DNA of 64,000 bases from Platanthera guangdongensis (taxonomy: Eukaryota > Streptophyta > Magnoliopsida > Asparagales > Orchidaceae), in the NCBI GenBank assembly GCA_039583875.1, contig CM077163.1:231562646-231626645 (forward strand), given 5' to 3'. Position numbers and translations under genes: made by a program. The notes beneath the pieces were generated by a model that was not told the DNA's origin, searched no databases, and was given only the letters and a program-made list of their open reading frames with translations. Below are positions 22,582 to 34,317 of this stretch, piece after piece (the stretch's first letter is position 1; every line of letters starts with the position of its first letter).

Positions 22582-22914
22582 CTAGGAACTGAGTTGAGCC
22601 ACATTCTTCCTATTGAACAACTCATCAATGGTTGTCCAAATATCAGCAGCCGACTCACATCCAATGATGTGATCAAACAGTTCTGGTGACACGGCCCTCT
22701 TGAGAATAAACTCCGCCTTAGCATTTGTTTTTCTCCAGAGCCTAACCTGCTCAGCAGTACCAAACGCAGCAGTCACTTCCTGTCTGTCGTCACCACCGAC
22801 GACTTCCCATAGCTCCTCACCAAGAAGATAACTCTTCATGCACGACTTCCACTTCTTGAAGTTAGTCGGCGTTAAGAGTTCAATGCCAAGACCTCTTGCA
22901 TAACTCCCTTCCAT
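22582..22914 (-). pseudogene. Element B gag N-terminal part
   Basis: ATG at 22914 (minus) lies about 120 bp after the PBS. The 110-codon frame reads as copia gag (DUF4219/UBN2): LTPTNFKKWKSCMKSYLLG, LWRKTNAKAEFILKRAVSPE, and SAADIWTTIDELFNRKN. It stops at 22582 and gag homology resumes in another frame between 22580 and 22294, so the protein is broken. Confidence 0.85.
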
Positions 22915-23030
22915 TGCAACAACCGTTGGTTAGCAACCTTTCAGAAGCTCCGAGCAACAACACAGGTTGATCACCACTCAAACACAGAGTAACAACACTG
23001 GTTGATCACCGCTCACGCAACTGAACCTCC

Positions 23031-23041
23031 CTCTGATACCA
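23031..23041 (-). other. Primer-binding site of element B
   Basis: TGGTATCAGAG on the minus strand directly abuts the 5' LTR end (TTCAACA), matching initiator tRNA-Met. Confidence 0.9.
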
Positions 23042-24310
23042 TGTTGAATTTCTCAAAGTGGTCAGCAAGATAGCCAAAACCAAATTAATATCCTCGGCAC
23101 TACCCAGTTCACACTTTGATCTAGAGGAAACCCAAGGAACAAGGTTAACACCAACAAACAATGGAAGCACAAGCAGATTTTTATTCATCTACTTCTTTAC
23201 AAGTCGAGATATACGTAGCGAGACATGATTTCGCTAGTATACAATCTATAACAGAAAACACCAAAAACCAAGCCGGGCGGACAGAATCTGGAAACCGCGA
23301 GACCGCCGAAGTCGCCAGACCGCCAAACCGCACGAGCTGAAGCTGCAATCCGCCGAATAGACACGGAGTCCGCCGAAGCCGCGAGGTCGCGCGAACACAC
23401 ACCGTTATTCGCCTCCTGCTGATGAACTGAGGAACAGACTGCCTACCCGCCTGCGCCTGGCGGACAGGTTATTGGAACTTGCAAATGTTGAAGCAGAGAA
23501 CTGACAAGCCGCAGAGCGACCTGCTGAAACCGCAGAGACCGCGCACTTCCAAGTACTTGACCGAAGTAACAACCAAACTCCTGGCTCCTTGAAGCTACCC
23601 GCGCGACCTGCACACAGCAAACCGTCAGCTCTACTCAACCCGCGCGGACAAAAAACGCAGACCGCAGCAATTTGCCCAAGCCCACTTACTGTTCACTCTG
23701 TTACTGTATACGTGCGGGGGGGTCCTATTTATAGGCGAGGTGAGAAGTGTGGTCACCGCCCTAGTGGATAGAGACACCGCCCCAGCCCCCGCGCTAGCAA
23801 AACCCGTCTGTTGAGTCCGCAAGAACATAGCCGGATTCCAAGGAATAACCCGCTAGGAGCAAGACAACCTTGGACGAACACTCAACAGTTCGCCCAGGCT
23901 ATGCGGACAAGGCACCAGCCCGCAAAGCCTAAACACTGACAACATCCCCCTTCAGAGACTGTCCGCACACCAAGAGGCAGTCTGCATATCACCACAACAA
24001 CGCCTCCATCTGCCACAAGCCCACGACCAAAGGTAGTCCGCCCGGTCAACAACGGACTTGGCGGATACTGCGGACACACTGGACTTGTCACAGAGTGTGA
24101 CCAAGTCCAGAACCACCAAAGGGCCTAACGCGAGCTCGGCGGACATAGCTCCGTCCGCCAAACAACCAAGCAATACAAAACCGCCAAAAACTCCGCAAGG
24201 AGAAGCAGTCCGCAAGCTACTCGCCACACCTGCTCAATGCACACAAACCATCTGCCGGACTCCACAACCAGTCCGCCACAGCAACAGCAGGGTTGTTCTA
24301 CCAGAGTCGG
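23042..24310 (-). repeat. 5' LTR of element B, cut by the gap
   Basis: It matches 17226-18470 almost throughout, with TATAAATA at 23726-23733 (minus). About 380 bp of its start, and the right target duplication, should lie in the N run. Confidence 0.9.
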
Positions 24311-24810
24311 NNNNNNNNNNNNNNNNNNNNNNNNNNNNNNNNNNNNNNNNNNNNNNNNNNNNNNNNNNNNNNNNNNNNNNNNNNNNNNNNNNNNNNNNNN
24401 NNNNNNNNNNNNNNNNNNNNNNNNNNNNNNNNNNNNNNNNNNNNNNNNNNNNNNNNNNNNNNNNNNNNNNNNNNNNNNNNNNNNNNNNNNNNNNNNNNNN
24501 NNNNNNNNNNNNNNNNNNNNNNNNNNNNNNNNNNNNNNNNNNNNNNNNNNNNNNNNNNNNNNNNNNNNNNNNNNNNNNNNNNNNNNNNNNNNNNNNNNNN
24601 NNNNNNNNNNNNNNNNNNNNNNNNNNNNNNNNNNNNNNNNNNNNNNNNNNNNNNNNNNNNNNNNNNNNNNNNNNNNNNNNNNNNNNNNNNNNNNNNNNNN
24701 NNNNNNNNNNNNNNNNNNNNNNNNNNNNNNNNNNNNNNNNNNNNNNNNNNNNNNNNNNNNNNNNNNNNNNNNNNNNNNNNNNNNNNNNNNNNNNNNNNNN
24801 NNNNNNNNNN
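24311..24810. other. Assembly gap, exactly 500 N
   Basis: A round-number run of N marks a scaffold join of unknown true length. The left side is inside the 5' LTR of element B; the right side is unrelated unique sequence. Any reading frame across it is meaningless. Confidence 0.98.
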
Positions 24811-26496
24811 AGCATATTCCAAGCACATTTGTCGGCCATCCGGTGACCTCCCTGGCCGGCCACCACGCCACCACCTCCCTTGAGGTGGGGGCTATCGCCG
24901 GAGGCGGCATGGCCGCTGGAGGGGCGATTTCCGGTGAACCCGAGAGGAAGCACAAATCCGAAAATTCATAGAATTTGAAGCTTGAACACGTACGCTTTGC
25001 CTCCTCACCATTTCTGCCACCGAGCTTCTGGCTCCTCTGCAACTCTACACCAACTTCAACGAAAATGATAAGGAATTGGGGGAAACGATTACCCTTGCCC
25101 TGGTGAAGGTCCTTAAACAGAGGGATTGAGAGAGGAGGCTTGTAAACTCCAAATGTCATTAAACTCCATTAATGGCCACTAACTCCACCCCTTCGGTTTT
25201 CAACCAAATTATGGGCTGAACCAAATTAATTGTCGGCCACCTCCCGAAACTCCTCTCTCCCTCAGAGGAATAAAATCCCCGTAAAGGTGGGGTTATGGAG
25301 CCTCCATGGCTATGATGGTCATTAATCTAAAGCTTTTCACTATCCTCCAATCACCAATATAAAGCTTAGTCCGACGAAATTTAATCCATTCAAGTGTTTC
25401 ACACATAACGCTGAGATTAACTCTTTCCATCAGTATGGGCCTCTCTGCTTCATATTCAATTCTGAAGGCATCACCACAAGGAATTTGATAACTTCTTCTT
25501 GAATAAAGACACAATCTTTTCTTGAACCAACCCTTTAGAATATAGATTATAAGGAGGCAAAAAGACAATCCTTTTCTTCTTCAGCTTCTTCCTCTCTCTC
25601 TCTTTCTCTCACTTTCATTATATATGTTGGGAAAAGTTAACCGGAAATGATGGCCGGCTGGCACTGAATGGGATGATCGAGCTGTGGAAATGACAGCCAT
25701 ACACAATTAATTAACACACTTGCATGTCTACTTTGAGAGTATAATTAGGAACCCGATATTAAAAGTTGTATTCTATTATCTTTATATATATATATGGAAG
25801 CTAGCTAGGCTGCAGAGTGTGGTGGAGGCTGGCGAGGAGACCGGCCGGCCAGCTTTTGGCGTGTTGTCGATCTGGAACAGCAAAAGGAGTGGAGAGAGAG
25901 AGAAGCTGTTGCGGACCGTCGTACTATATTTCCACATGAAGGCCCTGCAACCGAGTCAGAACTCCACATGCAGCTCTTCCTCTTTCACTCCTCCGGTTTG
26001 GTATGTGTATTTTGTTTAAAATACAGGTGTCATTTTAGTAGGATCAGTTCAAAAGTGAGATTTAAACTGGAGTTTTAAAATTAAGGTTTTGTTTGGGTAA
26101 ACTTTGGCATAATGACATTTTAAAAATTAAATTACTTTACTTATAATTCTTATATATTAAATTACATTTAACTAATTAATATAATTTACTTTTCTTATAT
26201 TAGTTTTACAGATATTGCAGGGAGGAAAATGTGAGAGTACCGCCGTTCTCGACGGCGTGCGATGGTGGTATTCGGTCCAGCCTCAAAACGTCGCATTTAG
26301 GCCTTTTGAACCGACAGTACTGTACATGTTCGTTTGGAATGAAACGGCCTGGAAAAGAAGTTCCAAACAGAGCCTTAGGAACAGGACCGGTGGCACGCCG
26401 GGCCTGGGAGGAGAGGGGGAATGGCCGTCCGCAATGATCGACTGGTGCTCGGGCCGCCAGTCACAAAACGCCCAGTTTGCTCCACTTTCACGCCGG
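24811..26496. other. Intergenic, no gene recognised
   Basis: No domain is seen on either strand. 24811-24960 is GC-rich with VAGQGG-type low-complexity frames. 25776-25795 is a short TA repeat. 26290-26370 holds GTTCGTTTGGAA and GTTCCAAACAGAGCCT, likely the ends of a small decayed MITE. Confidence 0.45.
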
Positions 26497-26501
26497 CTGT
26501 C

Positions 26502-27257
26502 TGTTGGGGTTGTGGAACACTTCCGGTCCTCTTGTTTCTCACACCGGGTTCGCCCACGTGAGCTTAGAGGAATCGAAGTGTGATCCCCCCTCGACATCTC
26601 TGGGACCCACGACAGCGGGGGTGGGGGCTCGGGGGCAACGCCCCCGGACCAAATTTTTCTGATGGGTTTTCTTTGGATCGGCGATCGTCGAACGCTATGG
26701 TTCGACGATCGACGATCGTCGACCGGCCTTTTGGGTCGACGATCGACGATCGTCGACCGGCCTTTTGGGTCGACGATCGGCGATCGTCGACCGGTCTTGC
26801 TTGGTCGACGATCGGGGTCGCGATCGTCGACCGGCCTTTTGGGTCGACGATCAGCGATCGTCGACCGGTCTTGCTTGGTCGACGATCGTGGTTGCCGGCA
26901 GACGTTTATATACGTTGTTTTTCCCGATTTAGGGATACGGATTCATTGCAGTCTGTGGCGGCGGATTCTTTTGGAGGCGATACGAGGTATCTCGTTGAGA
27001 TCGATCCAGAAGGTATTCTTCTATGGTTTTCTTGTCCAGAAGAGAGGAGAAGAGGTAGGATCGGATTTGATCCTTGCAACCTTTGTAATCTGTTTCTTTT
27101 TGGTGAATACAAGAAGGAAGACGAAGGGGAGAGAGGACGTAGCCCGGTTTTGGGTGAACCTCTGTAACATCTTGTGTTTTGTGACTGCTCTGTTTTTGTT
27201 CTGTGTTTGTTATTCGATATTCGGATTTCTGCTTCTCGGCACCCCGGATTTCCTACA
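26502..27257. mobile_element. Solo LTR K with palindromic 34-bp repeats
   Basis: 756 bp from TGTTGGGGTTGTGG to GATTTCCTACA, flanked by perfect five-base duplications CTGTC (26497-26501 and 27258-27262). No PBS, PPT or second LTR adjoins, so it is a solo LTR left by LTR-LTR recombination. An open frame of 212 codons (26662-27300) runs across it and past its end; it consists of the repeat and has no domain, so I do not call it a gene. Confidence 0.88.
26690..26890. repeat. 34-bp tandem repeat with GTCGACGATCG / CGATCGTCGAC arms
   Basis: GACCGG recurs at 26721, 26755, 26789, 26829 and 26863 (34 bp apart, once 40). Each unit holds inverted arms GTCGACGATCG and CGATCGTCGAC around one to three bases, so each can fold into a hairpin of about 11 bp. 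It occupies the first third of solo LTR K. Confidence 0.9.
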
Positions 27258-27262
27258 CTGTC

Positions 27263-28479
27263 CTCAGCTGGAGCTCCCGATAGCTGACCAAACAAGCTAG
27301 CATCCGCCGTTTCAGCCTGGCCGGAATGGTGTGTTAGGATATTTAATATATGTCCGCACGTGTCGAGACCGACTCGGAACGACCCTTTAGGTTTCGTGTC
27401 ACTAGAGTGCAACGGCTCTACGCTAGAGATATTATATAAGGTCATTCCACAACGATGAGTCTTAGTTGACTATCTTGAGCAGAGCCATCTAACACGGTGT
27501 CCCACCGAAATCCCAAACAGAGCCTTCAACCACTGCACCAAGCGGAGCCACAGTATAGCACCAAGCTGAGAACAGCTAGTATATTCACCACCAGAATGCA
27601 CCGACTTGCCAGCCGCAGCCAGTATCAGTGTGCTTTTGCTAACGCCGATTCAAGGCGTATGGATGAGTCTCGGGCGCAAAAATGGAGTACATATTGAGTT
27701 ACTCTGTCATCTTGGACATCCAAGATGTATTCTCTTCATTTGGAGTGAAATGAGTCCGGATGTATTTACGATTGATCTATGGATTTACTAATTCTATCTT
27801 TATATATAACACAATGAATAAAAATATCATGATATCCAAAATTCGTAGACATATTTAATTGAACAAACTAAAATATTGGACGAACTAATATGATAACACA
27901 TACTGAAATGTGTAATAAAGAATTCACACATGAGAGAATTAAAGTCAATTAAATCTAATGTGGAAACTAAAAAAAACATCAGTAGTATATATTCAGTTTC
28001 AAATCTAGTATATATACAGTTTCATAGATACAAAATTAGTGAATCCATCGACATAATGAAAATATATAGTAAAAATATATATATTTTATAGAAACCCAAG
28101 TCTTGGGCTTGGGCTGTGATTGTTTGGGCCTCTTTTTTGGACTTCATTTTGTTAGAAATCGGATAGGGCCCAAGGCTCCGAATGATTTAATTACAGGAAT
28201 ATTGGGTAATCCGGATATGACTGACTGCAGTCGAATGCCAACAACATTCTCAACCAAATTTTCGCGGAAGACTCCAAATTATCTACGAGAATATTCCACG
28301 GTAGATTGTTGAGCGTCGGGATAGACCCCCCGACCTCCTTTATAAGAGGGGACTAACATCACATCTCACACTCAAATGTTCTGCAGCAAAAAAATCATTC
28401 CCACGTTTCATTACACTTTGATTCAACAACAACAAATGCTAACAAAAAAATTCATTATTGGCATCTATACCAACTGCTA
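27263..28479. other. Intergenic, no gene recognised
   Basis: 27330-27480 begins TGTTAGGATATT and may be part of an old element. 27800-28090 is very AT-rich. A TATA-like CCTTTATAAGAG lies at about 28337 on the plus strand, with no recognisable gene after it. Confidence 0.4.
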
Positions 28480-28698
28480 TCAACAAAGTACACCAGTAAC
28501 GAATAAATTACGACCAATCAAAATTGATCGTTCAAAGATTTCTTTGACTGTATTTTGAGTTTCAGAAATATTTTCACCATCATCATTATCAAGCGAGTCG
28601 TCACTACTATTATCATACAGATCATTTGGATCAATATATAATCTTTGTTGCTGATACACTTCACACTCATCAAGTTCAAATTCAACATCATCTGACAT
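28480..28698 (-). CDS. Small acidic reading frame, unrecognised
   Basis: From a plausible ATG at 28698 (minus; an upstream ATG in frame lies at 28719) the frame gives about 72 residues, very rich in Asp, Glu and Ser (DDVEFELDECE, NSSDDSLDNDDGEN). The minus strand upstream has a TATA-like box (28904-28912), a USE-like motif and a possible splice donor (CTGCAG then GTTAAT near 28826), so this could be an exon of a small or decayed gene or of a mobile element. I know no family for it. It could equally be chance. Confidence 0.25.
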   Translation of the reverse strand: MSDDVEFELDECEVYQQQRLYIDPNDLYDNSSDDSLDNDDGENISETQNTVKEIFERSILIGRNLFVTGVLC

Positions 28699-28903
28699 GA
28701 TTATAACTCTCAAAAACATTGAATTTAAAAAATAATAATAAAAAAATTCCTAATAACTAATTACTTTTTGTTATTAAATCTTTAAAAATAATCTAAACAT
28801 TTAAATTATTAAAATATTAACCTGCAGGTTGTAGAGAGAGCAAATTCTTAGATAACGATATGCAAGTCTAATTTGTATGGTTAGCTATGATGTCACATGA
28901 TCC

Positions 28904-28957
28904 TTTTTATAGGCTCTCAAATATGTTGAAAAAAAATACTGCAATCGATGTGGGACT
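28904..28957 (-). promoter_or_regulatory. Candidate promoter: USE-like motif plus TATA
   Basis: On the minus strand AGTCCCACATCG (28946-28957) matches the plant snRNA upstream sequence element (RTCCCACATCG). About 33 bp downstream is TATAAAAA (28904-28912), the spacing typical of Pol II snRNA promoters. No snRNA-like sequence follows the expected start. Confidence 0.4.
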
Positions 28958-29513
28958 AAAAGATCTTTGGAATTGTGCATTTAATATTATAAACTGACCA
29001 AATTATACATTTCATATTAAACCAAAACCATGAAAACTGCAGAATAATACAATTTTTTATCCTAAACCAACCGACAAAGAACTGGGCGTGCAGTTGGATT
29101 TGCAGAAGGGGGCTAGTTTGGGAACCTTTATTGAAAGGAGGCTACTACTATACTATTGGTTTAGGCTTAGTTTGACGCGACGTTTTCGCTGACCGTTTGG
29201 GGCAAACGTCGCCGGATGACCGGTAAACAAACGCCCTCCGGCGGCGTTTGTTCTGTTTCCCCCGCCGCCTCGTGAAAAACGTATACTACATCATATCATG
29301 CATTTGGTAGCGCTCAAAAACCGCTACTGTAGTTGAAAAAACCGCTACAGTAGCACTACGGTAGCGGTAGCGCGTGTGTTGCATCCGCTGTCATGGTCGT
29401 AGGGTATGGTAGCGATTACCCAATGTATTGTGGCGTTCTTGCAACCACTGCTATAGGTACATCTATTGTAGTTGTTATGGTTTTCAATGGTAGCGATTAT
29501 TCCATTTTACAAC

Positions 29514-29658
29514 TGTAAGTGTATATTCGAACGAATAACGGGCTTGGGGGCTTTGCGCGTATTAAACCCTAGGTTTAGTCATATGTATACCTAGCTGGGG
29601 ACAACGGGGAAAAAGTTCCACTTAGACTTTCCTCCGGATGTTTCGAGCGCCTTCCACA
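29514..29658 (+). repeat. 5' LTR of element E
   Basis: 145 bp, TGTAAGTGTATATTC to CTTCCACA, with four differences from the 3' LTR. Confidence 0.93.
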
Positions 29659-30020
29659 TTCTCGAAACAGCTCCCTCTGGCGCTCGCTCGCGATTCTAGG
29701 GTTCGCCTTCGTTCCCGATAGTTGCCGCCGTTCTCCTTTGCCTCTTCGCGACTGTTCTTTTCCGCCTCCTTCTTCCTTCGTTGACGGAGAACGAAGGAGT
29801 GAAGAACGACGTCGTCGCTCTATAAGCCGCCTACAAAGGGTTTGCCGTCGCGTTCGCTTTCGCGGAACAAAGGGTTCGCGGTTCTCTGCATCCTGATCGT
29901 CGATCGCTCCTGGCCCTTTCGCGTCCCCTTGAAGCCGCCTGCTTGGGCTTGTCGTCGCGTTCGCTGCCGCTGAACAAAGAGCTCGTCGTCACGTCTTCCC
30001 CGTCGCGGATCCAGGGCTTC

Positions 30021-30310
30021 CAGTCGACGATCGCCCGTTCGACGATCGCTTAGCAAATCTTCGGTCGACGATCGCTCGTTTGACGATCGCTTAGCAAATC
30101 TTCGGTCGACGATCGCCCGTTCGACGATCGCTTAGCAAATCTTTGGTCGACGATCGCCTGTTCGACGATCTCTTAGCAGATCCCGGTCGACGTTCGTCCG
30201 TTCGACGATCTTTTCAGTCGACGTTCGACGATTCCTGGTCGACGTTCAACGATCGTTCCCCGGTCGACGTTCGACGATCCCTGGTCGACGGTTGTTTTTC
30301 CGTTCGACGA
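30021..30310 (+). repeat. 41-bp GTCGACGATCG repeats in the leader of E
   Basis: GTCGACGATCGC recurs at 30023, 30064, 30105 and 30146 (period 41) and then in shorter decayed units to about 30310. Each unit also holds TTCGACGATCGC and TTAGCAAATCTT. The core matches the palindromic arms in solo LTR K and in element D. Confidence 0.9.
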
Positions 30311-30449
30311 TCGCCTCTTTTCAGTCTATGATCGTCGTTCCAGTGGAGCCGATCCAAGTTTGCTGAGCTCGTGTAGCCGTCTCCATTCCGCTCTCTCTTG
30401 TGTGCTGGGTTTTTTCTTAAATCCAGCTAGGGATTGCAAGCAAATCAAG

Positions 30450-33400
30450 ATGAGGAACTCCAGCTTCTCCTCTCCAGTGCCCATGAACAAATTGGAGAAA
30501 TTCACTGCCACAGAGTTCAATGATTGGAAGTTGAACACCCAGTTTTGGGATGAAATACCTGAACGTATTCTACACCATCAAGTCTACTCGTGCTGACGTT
30601 GCTGGGACTGAAGATGAGGCGCATTGGGTCGAAGATGAGGACTTCTGCAGGGATTACCTGCTGAACTGCCTCTCCTCCAGCCTAGCCAAGAACTACATCA
30701 AGATGCAGTCTGCTAAGGAGATCTGGGAAGCACTGGAGGAGCACTTCAAGCAGGAGGAGGACCTCTCCAAGGCTCATCTGGTGGACAAGTTCCACTCCTT
30801 TAGCTTCGACGAGGAGAAAGTCATTCTCCCTCAGGTATCCGAATTTGAAAATTTGGTTGATTCCCTGCATAGTGAGTCTATTAGTCTGTCAGATAGTTTT
30901 GTTGCGGGCATAATTGTGTATAAGTTACCCTCCTCGTGGTACAATTTCAAGACGGAGATGTACCACAAAAAGATGCAGGTTGGTCTGAGTGACCTCAAGC
31001 ATTTCATACGTATTGAGGATGAGAACAGGGTAAAGCACACCTTGGAAGCTGTTGGCAAGCAGAAGGCTGCTGCCAACATGATTTCAAGATCTAAGCGTGC
31101 TCCTCCCCCTCACAAGACCAAACCGTCGCGTAGTAGCCCTCAGGTTGCAGGACCGAGTAGACCCTCTAAGAAATTTAAGGGTAAATGTTTTAACTGCAAC
31201 AAGTGGGGACACTGTGCATCTGACTGCAAGTTACCGAGGAAGGAAATAACTAAGGCACCACAAGAGGACAACCAGGCCCATCTAGTTAGCCAAGCTGAGC
31301 CATCCGACTTTGTTGCCATGGTCGGACACGAGCAAGCCAGCACAGAGTGGTTCCTGGATTCTGGGGTAACGTGCCATGTTTGCAACAATGCTAATCTCTT
31401 GACAGGGCTGAAGAATGCAAAGGATTCAGTGACTGTAGCAGATGGAGGAACAGCTGACGTATTGAAGGTGGGAAACGCAACTCTGATGCTCTCCTCAGGT
31501 AAGTCTCTACTTTTAAAGAACGTAAAATTTATTCCTTCTTTATCTGTTAACTTAGTATCTATTAGTTTGTTGTGTGATGCTAGTATGTCAATTACCTTCT
31601 GTAGCGGTAGAGTGACTCTGTCAGTTAACTCTCACTACTTTGGATGTGCTTACGTCCAAAATCGGATGTACCGTCTGAGTCTAGCAAATGAAGTAGTGCA
31701 ACAAGTTCAATTCAATTTAGTTAGCCCTAGAACTCTACATGAGAGACTAGGACACGTAAACTACAGGAAAATGTTCCAAGTCGCTAGAACTCACAAGATC
31801 ACATTAGACACTAAGTCTCCTCTTAGAAAATGTGAAGTGTGTGCTCAGACTAAGATCACTAGGAAACCTTTTGACACGGTTACTAGGAGCACAACACCTC
31901 TTGAGCTTATACATTCTGATATTTGTGACTTTAAGAGTTTTGTCACTAGAGGTGGAAGGAAGTATATGATCACGTTCATAGATGACTACACAAGGTTTTG
32001 TCATATTTCGTTGCTTAAAACTAAAGACGAAGCGTTTGAAAAGTTTTGCCTTTTCAAAACCAGGGTAGAAAACCAATTAAGCATGAAAATAAAGAGATTT
32101 AGGAGTGATAGAGGAGGAGAATATATGTCTAGTGAGTTCAGATGCTTCCTTGCTTCACAGGGCATCATAGCAGAAGCCACTGCTCCTTACTCCCCCCAAT
32201 CTAACGGCATAGCTGAGCGCAAGAATATAACGTTAACAGAAATGTTGAACTCTATGTTGCTCACTGCAGGCATGCCTTCCGCTTATTGGGGAGAAGCAGT
32301 CTTGACTGTGAATCACATTTTGAATAAAGTCCCTCATGCTAAGGTAGAGGTTACACCCTACGAGCTTTGGTTTAAGCGACCCCCGTCTTTAACTAGACTT
32401 AAGACCTGCGGCTGTATAGCCTATGTCAGGGTTCCTGACCCTAGACGGTCTAAGGTTGGACCTAGGACCAATACCTGTGTCTACCTAGGTTGTGTTGAAG
32501 ATAGTGCTGTCGATAGGTTCCTTGATATTTCTAATAATATCATAATATAATCTAGGGATGCAGTGTTCTTCGAGGATAAATTCCTCAAAGATAAGAACTT
32601 AACGATCCCAGGTATGCAAGCAACTATTACTGAGGAAGATCCTGAATCAGTACCGAGCACCTCCTATTCCGTTCTGGTAGATAACTCTGGCCTAGAGTCT
32701 AGGAGGACTTCAGTGAGAGAAAGAACACCGAGAACCTTCGGTAGTGATTTTGTCACTTAACACGTTGAGGATGATCCATCCACCTTTAAGGAAGCGATGA
32801 GATCAAGGGATTCCCTACTCTGGAAAGAAGCTATTGAGGATGAGATGAACTCTCTCCTTCAGAACGACACCTGGACGTTAGTTGATAAGCCAACAGGGGC
32901 TAAAACTGTAGGGTGCAAGTGTGTTCTGAAAAAGAAGCTAAATCCCGATGGTAGCATAACTCAGTATAAAGCAAACCTGGTGGCTAAAGGTTTCACACAA
33001 GTAAGCGGAGTAGACTATTTTGATGTATACTCACCCGTGTGTCACTTAGCAACCATTAGGGTTCTTCTTGCTATTTCGGCCATTGAGAACTTTGTAGTTC
33101 ATCAAATGGATGTTAAGACTGCGTTCTTGAATGGAGATCTGACCGAAGAGATCTACATGAGTCAACCTGAAGGTTTCATTGTAGACGGTCACGACAACAA
33201 GGTCTGTAAGCTTTTAAAGTCGTTATACGGATTAAAATAAGCACCGAAATTATGGCATGAGAAGTTTGACTATACTGTAAAGAACATGAGATTCATGTCG
33301 AGTCTTTCAGACAAATGTCTTTACATACGTCATAGATCAGACAAAGTCGCTATAATATGCTTGTACGTGGATGATATGCTGATTCTTGGTTCTGATCAAT

Positions 33401-34317
33401 CCGTGGTGAATGACGTTAAGTCAGAACTAATGCAGACGTTTAGCATTAAAGACCTCGGTGTAGTTGACACTATACTAGGTATGCAAGTGAGCTTTGGGAA
33501 ACATGACATTTTCCTAAGTCAACGCCACTACATCCAGTCCATGTTGGACACGTGGGGATACATTGAACGTAAAGCGGCTGCGACACCATACGATTACTCT
33601 AACCGCTTAAAGCCCAATGATGGAGATGTGGTTCGACAGTTAGATTATTCTAAATTGCTTGGTAGCCTCATGTACGCTATGGTCTGTACGAGACCTGACA
33701 TAGCCTTTACGGTCGGCATGTTAAGTAGGTTCACTAGCAATCCTGGCCAAGACCATTGGGATGCCCTCGATAGGCTGATGCGATACTTAAAGCACACCCG
33801 ACAGTATGCTTTATGTTATAGTGGTCATCCTCCAGTTCTGGAAGGATATTCTGATGCATCGTGGTGCTCAGAAGTAAACGACAGCAAGTCCACTAGTGGA
33901 TTCCTCTTCACACTAGGAGGATCAGCTGTAGCTTGGAAGTTCAAGAGACAGTCGTGCATTGCACTCTCATCTATGGAATCCGAACTCTATGCTCTAGCTT
34001 CAGCTGGTGAAGAAGCAGAGTGAATAAGAGATTTGGTGATGGACATTCCACTGTCGAGCCTGAAACTGAGTTCTGTTGCAGTTTACTGCGATAATCAGGC
34101 TACTAAAACGATTGCTACGAACACGTTGTTCAATAGCAAAAGAAGGCAACTACGGATGAAACAAGCCTGGTTGACCTCCCTTACGAGTCAAGGGATTGTG
34201 AACCTCGTTGATGTGAGGTCAAAAGATAATGTTGCAGACGCCCTTACTAAAGGTTTAAATAGAGCTCTCACAATCAAAACATCGGGGGAAATGAGATTAA
34301 AGTTCATAGAAGTATGA
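30450..34317 (+). pseudogene. Element E gag-pol polyprotein, one frameshift and four stops
   Basis: ATG at 30450 starts gag (FSSPVPMNKLEKFTATEFNDW). A one-base insertion near 30549 (TGGGATG) shifts the frame; the main frame then runs from 30550. Domains in order: gag UBN2 region to about 31080; CCHC knuckle CFNCNKWGHCASDC (31185-31227); protease WFLDSGVTCHV with the catalytic DSG (about 31350); pre-integrase HERLGHVNYRKM; integrase with HSDICDF, RSDRGGEY and NGIAERK; RT with QMDVKTAFLNGDL and YVDDMLI; RNase H with [11 protein letters not shown] and [11 protein letters not shown]. In-frame stops are TAA 32548, TAA 32758, TAA 33238 and TGA 34021. At the last two, element F has CAA and TGG, so deamination explains them. 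The enzyme motifs themselves are intact. Confidence 0.92.
31493..31504 (+). promoter_or_regulatory. Predicted splice donor in the protease region of E
   Basis: CAG/GTAAGT, a perfect plant donor consensus, with the cut after 31498. It lies about 140 bp downstream of the protease DSG motif, after the first base of a codon in the gag-pol frame. Paired with the acceptor at 34798-34799 it keeps the frame. Prediction only. Confidence 0.5.

Larger units (their letters stand above)
17226..24310 (-). mobile_element. Element B: Ty1/copia retrotransposon, minus strand, right end in gap
   Basis: The LTRs are 17226-18854 (3', complete) and 23042-24310 (5', cut by the N run). Both start on the plus strand with TGTTGAATTT and are nearly identical over the shared 1.27 kb. 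PBS (23031-23041) and polypurine tract (18855-18868) are both intact. The interior has gag, CCHC, protease, integrase, RT and RNase H in the copia order, but several frameshifts and stops break it. The target duplication on the left is GTTTT (17221-17225); the right one lies in the gap. The high LTR similarity suggests a fairly recent insertion with a defective coding region. Confidence 0.9.

Noticed and set aside
24058..25159. Long open frames across 24311-24810
   Set aside because: They include 500 N and mean nothing.
26662..27300. 212-codon open frame as a protein gene
   Set aside because: It lies mostly in solo LTR K, its first part is the 34-bp palindromic repeat, and it runs across the LTR border and target duplication. 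No domain.
28860..28900. A plant U-snRNA gene after the USE/TATA pair
   Set aside because: The sequence after the expected start does not resemble U1, U2, U4, U5 or U6.
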